Assembly (NCBI GenBank): GCA_018139225.1
Contig: JAGSNX010000006.1
Span: forward strand, 180,056-244,055
DNA: 64,000 nucleotides
Direction of reading: 5' to 3'
DNA from: Microvirga sp. SRT01
GTDB taxonomy: Bacteria > Pseudomonadota > Alphaproteobacteria > Sphingomonadales > Sphingomonadaceae
Shown here: positions 60,326 to 64,000 of the stretch, piece by piece
Position numbering within the stretch: the stretch's first letter is position 1
Layout of the letters: each line of letters begins with the position of its first letter
The notes under the pieces: model-generated
Seen by the model: the letters and a program-made list of their open reading frames with translations, nothing else
Told to the model about the DNA's origin: nothing
Database searches by the model: none
Translations under genes and position numbers: made by a program

Positions 60326-60354
60326 AAAAAAAGGCCGCTTCGAAGAGCGGCCTT
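60326..60354 (-). terminator. Intrinsic terminator between the TonB receptor and sapC
   Basis: Read on the reverse strand, AAGGCCGC pairs with GCGGCCTT around a short loop containing TTCG, followed by TTTTTTT. It begins 30 bases after the receptor stop. Confidence 0.9.
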
Positions 60355-60383
60355 GAGGAGGGGAGTGGTAACGGACGCGCGGA

Positions 60384-63300
60384 TCAGAAGCGGTAGCGGG
60401 CGCCGACCAGGATCCGCGGCTTGTTTTCCTGCGCGAAGAACGTCTGGTTCTTCGAGCGGCCGTAGCTGCGCACGGACTCGCTGGTGAGATTGATCCCCTC
60501 CAGCGAGATCGCGATCTTCTGGCTGATGTCCCAACTGACGTTCAGATCCACCGTGGTGTACGGCGCGAAGAACACCGGATTGCGATCGGTGGTGCCGCCG
60601 CGGCCGGTTTCCGACAGGAACTTGTCGCGCCAGTTGTAGGTGAGGCGGGCCGAGATCCCGTTCTTGTCGTAGATCAGCGACGCGTTCGCCGTGTCCGACA
60701 GGCCGAGCAAGGCGAACTGGTCGACCGTCGGCGCGGCGAGGACGTCGATGCCGACGTTGCCGCGCACCAGCGTGTAGGATGCCGCCACACCGATGCCCGT
60801 CTCTCCGAAGAAGTACTGGCCTGCAAATTCGCCGCCGTAGATCTCCGCGTCGCGGTTGTTGATCGGCGAGGAAATGGAGAACACGGCCAGCGGATCGTTC
60901 GCATCCGGCGTGATGTCGACTTCACGCGACAGGGTGTCGAAATAGCCCTGGTTGACGGCGGTACCCGAGCTGTTCGCGCGGATGTCGGCATCGGTCTGGC
61001 CGATATTGCCGCCGTTCTGGATCAGCCTCGCCGTATAGCTGAAGAGGTTGATGTCGGAACGATCCAGACCCAGCCGGGCCAGCGCCGCCGCGGCCGTTCC
61101 GGAGCGAGAACCGGGCGCGCCGGTCGTCGCGTCGCGGAGCCCGAACAGATTCCCGTTCGACAGGCCGGTGCCCAGGAAGTTGCGGACGCGCTTGTCGAAG
61201 AAACCGGCGGACAGGTAGCTCGACGGCTTGAAGTACCACTCGGCCGAGACATCGAAATTGTCCGAGATGAGCGGCCTCAGGTTCGGATTGCCCGTCGTCC
61301 CGTTCGGCTGGCCGCCGAACAGGGTCGCCCGGCTGCCCGCTCCCGCGGTCGAACTGACGAACTGGTTCCCGTACGACGGCCGCGCAATCGTGCGACTGAA
61401 CGATACGCGCGTGATGACGTCCTCGACCGGCGAGATCTGGAAGTCGATGGAGGGGAGGAGATTGTCGTAGCTGCCGCGCCCGGACAGCGGCGTCGCCGTC
61501 GCCGATCCCGGCACGTTGAAGTCGTTGTCCGATGTCCAGATGATGGCGGACGGCCCGTTCACGCGCGAGAAGGCGCGAACCTTCGTGACTTCGTAGCGGG
61601 CACCCACGACCAACGTCGCCTCGGCGCCGGCGATCTGTCCCTTCCAGGTCAACTGGCCGTAGACGGAGGCGATCTTCTCCCGAATGCTGTCGTCGTTGGC
61701 GGAACCGGCGCTGACCAGGTTGCCGCGTGCCGAGTAGAGCGACGAGAAGATGTCGGTGAGGGCGACGGCGTTGCCGCGGAAGGCGTTGAGGCCGGGGCCG
61801 GTCACGCCCGGCTTGAACTTGTCGAACTTGCAGACGAGGCAGAACGTCTTGATCAGGTCGCCGGCCTGCGCCTCGACCTCGCCGGGATTGCTGATGCTCC
61901 AGTCACCCAGCGTCTGCGTCGTCTGCGTGCGCGTCGAACGCAGCTTCGAGTCGATGTAGCTGCCGCCGAATTCCGCCTTGCTGCCCTCGCCCAGATCCCA
62001 GCCCAAACCGAGCTGCGCCTGGTTGATGGTCTGCGTCTGCCGGGCGGTGTTGGTCCGGGCGACCTGCGTGCCGAGATCGCCGACGTCGAGCTGGTTGTTG
62101 CAATTGCCGATCACGCGACCCGGACCGCTGCTCGTCGCGAGCGCGCGGCAGTCGTTGATCGTCTCGTTGATCTGCGGGAAGCCGTTCGACCAGTCGATCG
62201 TCTGACCGTTGACCACGTTGGCGCCCATCGAGAACAGCGTCGAACTCGCGCCGTTGGACGCATCGGGCAACGCCTGCGACTTGGAATGCTGGATGTCGGC
62301 GATGAGCTTGAACGTGTCGTTCACGTCCCACGCGGCGTTGAGGCCATATTCCTCCAGCTTGTCCTTCGTCGCCCGGAACTGCTGCTCGTAGCCGGTGTCC
62401 TTCGGGTCGGGAACGGCCTGCGAGATGACGGTGGCGGTCGGAACCGGGCTGTTGTCGAACGTCACGCTGCCGAACGGGCGGTTGAGCCAGTTGGTCTGGT
62501 CCTGTCGCGCCTCGCTCTGCCGGTTCTGCGCCCACAGCACGTCCGCGGTGAGCAGCAGGCTTTCGACCGGCCGGAATTGGACGACGCCAGATGCGTTGAT
62601 CCGCTCGCGCTCCGACTCCGAGAAGTGGTAGCGGGCGTCGTTGGGAAACGCGATCAGGCTGCCGCTGGGCGGCCGGTTGGTCACGACCGTGTTCGCGCCG
62701 ATGATATCGCCCGGGTTGTCGATCGTGCGGATGTTCCACGCGTTCGACGTGGAGCTGGCGGCGGCCGAATTGCGCTTCTGGTAGCTGCCGAACAGCGACA
62801 CGCCGAAGGTGTCGTTGTCGTTCTTCCAGTTCACGAGACCGGACACTTCCGGCGTGATCTTCGCCAGACCGTCCTCGTCCTTCTCGATGCTGGTGTCGTA
62901 CACCGCCTTCGCACCGACCGATCCGGTCAGGCCGGCTTCACGGGAATCGAGCGGCTTGCGGGTGATCACGTTGATGGTCGCGCCGATGCCGCCCGTGGGG
63001 ATCGCCGCGCGACCGGTCTTGTAGACCTCCAGCGTGCTGACGCCTTCCGACGCCAGATTGCCGAAGTCGAACGAACGGCCCGTTGCCGTCGCGAAGTCGA
63101 CGCTCTGGTCGCCACCGACGCCCTGAAGATTGGTCGCCGGCAGCTGGCGGCCGTTCAGCGTGACGAGATTGAAGCCGCCGCCGAAGCCGCGGGCGGTCAC
63201 TTCGGAACCCTCGCCGTTGACGCGGTTGATCGATACGCCCGTCACGCGCTGAAGCGACTCGGCCAGGTTGGTGTCGGGGAACTTGCCGATGTCTTCGGCG

Positions 63301-63599
63301 GAGATGGCGTCGACGATACCGTTGGAGTTCCGCTTGATGTCGATCGCGCGGTTCAACGAGGCCCGGATGCCGGTGACAACGATGTCATCGCCCGAGTCGG
63401 ATGTCGCTGCGGCCGTGGTCGCACCGTCCTGCGCCTCACGGGCAGCGCCTTCGGACCCCGGCTGGGCGTTGGTCGCGGGAGCATTGGCGTCGTTTCCGCC
63501 GCCGACAACCTGCGCGGCCGCAGGTGTAGCGATGCACAACGCCAGCACGCCGATCGAAGATGTGCGGACGAGCGCGCCAATGAGCTTGGACTCTTTCAT
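60384..63599 (-). CDS. TonB-dependent outer membrane receptor
   Basis: A 1071-residue receptor. The start at 63599 has GGGGAGG 5 bases upstream and opens a signal peptide (IGVLALCIATPAAAQ). A low-complexity segment follows, then the TonB-box-like DDIVVTGIRASLNRAI, the plug domain (KFPDTNLAESLQRVTGVSIN, GEGSEVTARGFGGGFNLVTL) and a long beta-barrel ending in PRILVGARYRF with the terminal Phe needed for outer membrane insertion. It belongs to the large sphingomonad/xanthomonad receptor class linked to carbohydrate or aromatic uptake, not obviously to siderophores. The downstream genes and the LacI-type operator support a substrate-inducible uptake locus. Confidence 0.95.
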   Translation of the reverse strand: MKESKLIGALVRTSSIGVLALCIATPAAAQVVGGGNDANAPATNAQPGSEGAAREAQDGATTAAATSDSGDDIVVTGIRASLNRAIDIKRNSNGIVDAISAEDIGKFPDTNLAESLQRVTGVSINRVNGEGSEVTARGFGGGFNLVTLNGRQLPATNLQGVGGDQSVDFATATGRSFDFGNLASEGVSTLEVYKTGRAAIPTGGIGATINVITRKPLDSREAGLTGSVGAKAVYDTSIEKDEDGLAKITPEVSGLVNWKNDNDTFGVSLFGSYQKRNSAAASSTSNAWNIRTIDNPGDIIGANTVVTNRPPSGSLIAFPNDARYHFSESERERINASGVVQFRPVESLLLTADVLWAQNRQSEARQDQTNWLNRPFGSVTFDNSPVPTATVISQAVPDPKDTGYEQQFRATKDKLEEYGLNAAWDVNDTFKLIADIQHSKSQALPDASNGASSTLFSMGANVVNGQTIDWSNGFPQINETINDCRALATSSGPGRVIGNCNNQLDVGDLGTQVARTNTARQTQTINQAQLGLGWDLGEGSKAEFGGSYIDSKLRSTRTQTTQTLGDWSISNPGEVEAQAGDLIKTFCLVCKFDKFKPGVTGPGLNAFRGNAVALTDIFSSLYSARGNLVSAGSANDDSIREKIASVYGQLTWKGQIAGAEATLVVGARYEVTKVRAFSRVNGPSAIIWTSDNDFNVPGSATATPLSGRGSYDNLLPSIDFQISPVEDVITRVSFSRTIARPSYGNQFVSSTAGAGSRATLFGGQPNGTTGNPNLRPLISDNFDVSAEWYFKPSSYLSAGFFDKRVRNFLGTGLSNGNLFGLRDATTGAPGSRSGTAAAALARLGLDRSDINLFSYTARLIQNGGNIGQTDADIRANSSGTAVNQGYFDTLSREVDITPDANDPLAVFSISSPINNRDAEIYGGEFAGQYFFGETGIGVAASYTLVRGNVGIDVLAAPTVDQFALLGLSDTANASLIYDKNGISARLTYNWRDKFLSETGRGGTTDRNPVFFAPYTTVDLNVSWDISQKIAISLEGINLTSESVRSYGRSKNQTFFAQENKPRILVGARYRF

Positions 63600-63660
63600 A
63601 CTTCCTCCCCTTGCGGCTTGATCGCCGCTTATTGATAGCCAGCCGTTAGCCGACACCCTT

Positions 63661-63676
63661 ATGGTAGTGCTACCAT
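63661..63676 (-). promoter_or_regulatory. LacI-type operator upstream of the TonB receptor
   Basis: ATGGTAGTGCTACCAT has perfect 7-base arms and a 2-base centre, 62 bases before the receptor start. The TGGTAGNNCTACCA pattern resembles LacI-family operators seen before TonB receptor genes in xanthomonads, Caulobacter and sphingomonads. A TATACT hexamer about 25 bases further upstream on the coding strand (63702-63707) could be the -10 box. The repressor gene is not in the window. Confidence 0.6.
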
Positions 63677-64000
63677 TCAGTCCTACGTTGTCAATGCGTT
63701 GTAGAGTATACTAAATTGTGTGTCCGCCAAGGCACAGGCAGTCACTCCACTTTATTAATCATATAATACAGAGGAGTTGAAGGAGCGGCACCGAAGCGCG
63801 ACCTTACGAGCTGCATCCCGTCAGGTCAGCGGAACAATCTTCCCAGTGTACGACCGATGTTGAGGACGCTTGCGCGATCTCACCGGCAGATCCCATCCAG
63901 GCATGGCCGAGCGGCTGCTATCGCCCGATTGTGTTGAAAAAGGCTGGCTTGCAGTGGTGCCGGCAGTCTGATTCACTTGCCGCGAGGTGAGCGGAGACGG
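63677..64000. other. Receptor promoter region and right-edge sequence without a gene
   Basis: The first ~100 bases are AT-rich and should contain the receptor promoter. No gene is seen from 63780 to the edge. The last ~75 bases (TGTTGAAAAAGGCTGG and onward) resemble the sequence just before some IS transposase genes in this group; this is a recollection and not verifiable here. Confidence 0.35.

Noticed and set aside
56964..63599. A siderophore uptake system as explanation for the TonB receptor
   Set aside because: There is no Fur-like box, sigma/anti-sigma pair or siderophore transporter nearby; the operator is LacI-like and the neighbours are halogenase-type enzymes.

Overview
The window looks like chromosome of a high-GC alphaproteobacterium of the order Sphingomonadales, most likely Sphingomonas or a close relative. 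The evidence is the split F1 ATP synthase operon (atpHAGDC without F0 genes), two PEPxxWA-type exosortase-sorted proteins, a TonB receptor locus with SapC and a flavin-dependent halogenase, very GC-rich codon use, and several families of short palindromic intergenic repeats typical of this group. No rRNA, tRNA or CRISPR array was recognised.

Layout. 0-7.5 kb: the Tad pilus ATPase cpaF with a retropepsin-like protein, a secreted esterase and a TPR metallopeptidase, the DNA alkylation repair regulator ada, and a secreted protein of unknown function. 7.7-12.6 kb: atpHAGDC. 13-21 kb: a housekeeping block (LpoA-like lipoprotein, rsmI, a frameshifted STAS-like gene, yraN, gshB, a DedA protein, xerC, priA). 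21-28.5 kb: a GT-C-like membrane protein, hemW, a CAP-domain lipoprotein, a large secreted unknown, an SGNH esterase, and a radical SAM/metallophosphoesterase pair. 28.6-37.8 kb: an iron-responsive-looking small Cys-rich gene, pth, rplY, a TraB-type protein, glyQS and ppdK. 37.9-45.1 kb: a PEP-CTERM protein, small envelope proteins, a STAS-like protein, a MOSC protein, a DUF421/membrane protein/DUF421 cassette, and an SDR with a 737-residue protein of unknown function. 45.3-53.3 kb: a low-density accessory stretch with small genes, rsgA, a solitary mreB, an FMN-dependent alpha-hydroxy acid oxidase, a decayed Crp-family gene and a second PEP-CTERM protein. 53.4-64 kb: a glycosyltransferase/UDP-galactopyranose mutase fusion, an ArsR-SRPBCC pair under a perfect palindrome, and a halogenase/JmjC-cupin/SapC/TonB-receptor locus behind a LacI-type operator.

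Most notable observations. (1) glyS carries two in-frame insertions that match palindromic repeats found between genes a few kb away, so mobile-like intergenic repeats appear to be translated inside an essential tRNA synthetase; a third stretch of glyS has much lower GC than its surroundings. (2) Four copies of a 15-bp Fur-like box lie upstream of a 63-residue four-cysteine protein. (3) A 26-bp perfect palindrome covers the start codon of an ArsR-family gene. (4) A strong intrinsic terminator separates the TonB receptor from the three enzymes behind it. (5) Two DUF421 membrane proteins flank a single-pass protein in a tightly packed cassette, and the first lacks a start codon where its paralogue begins.
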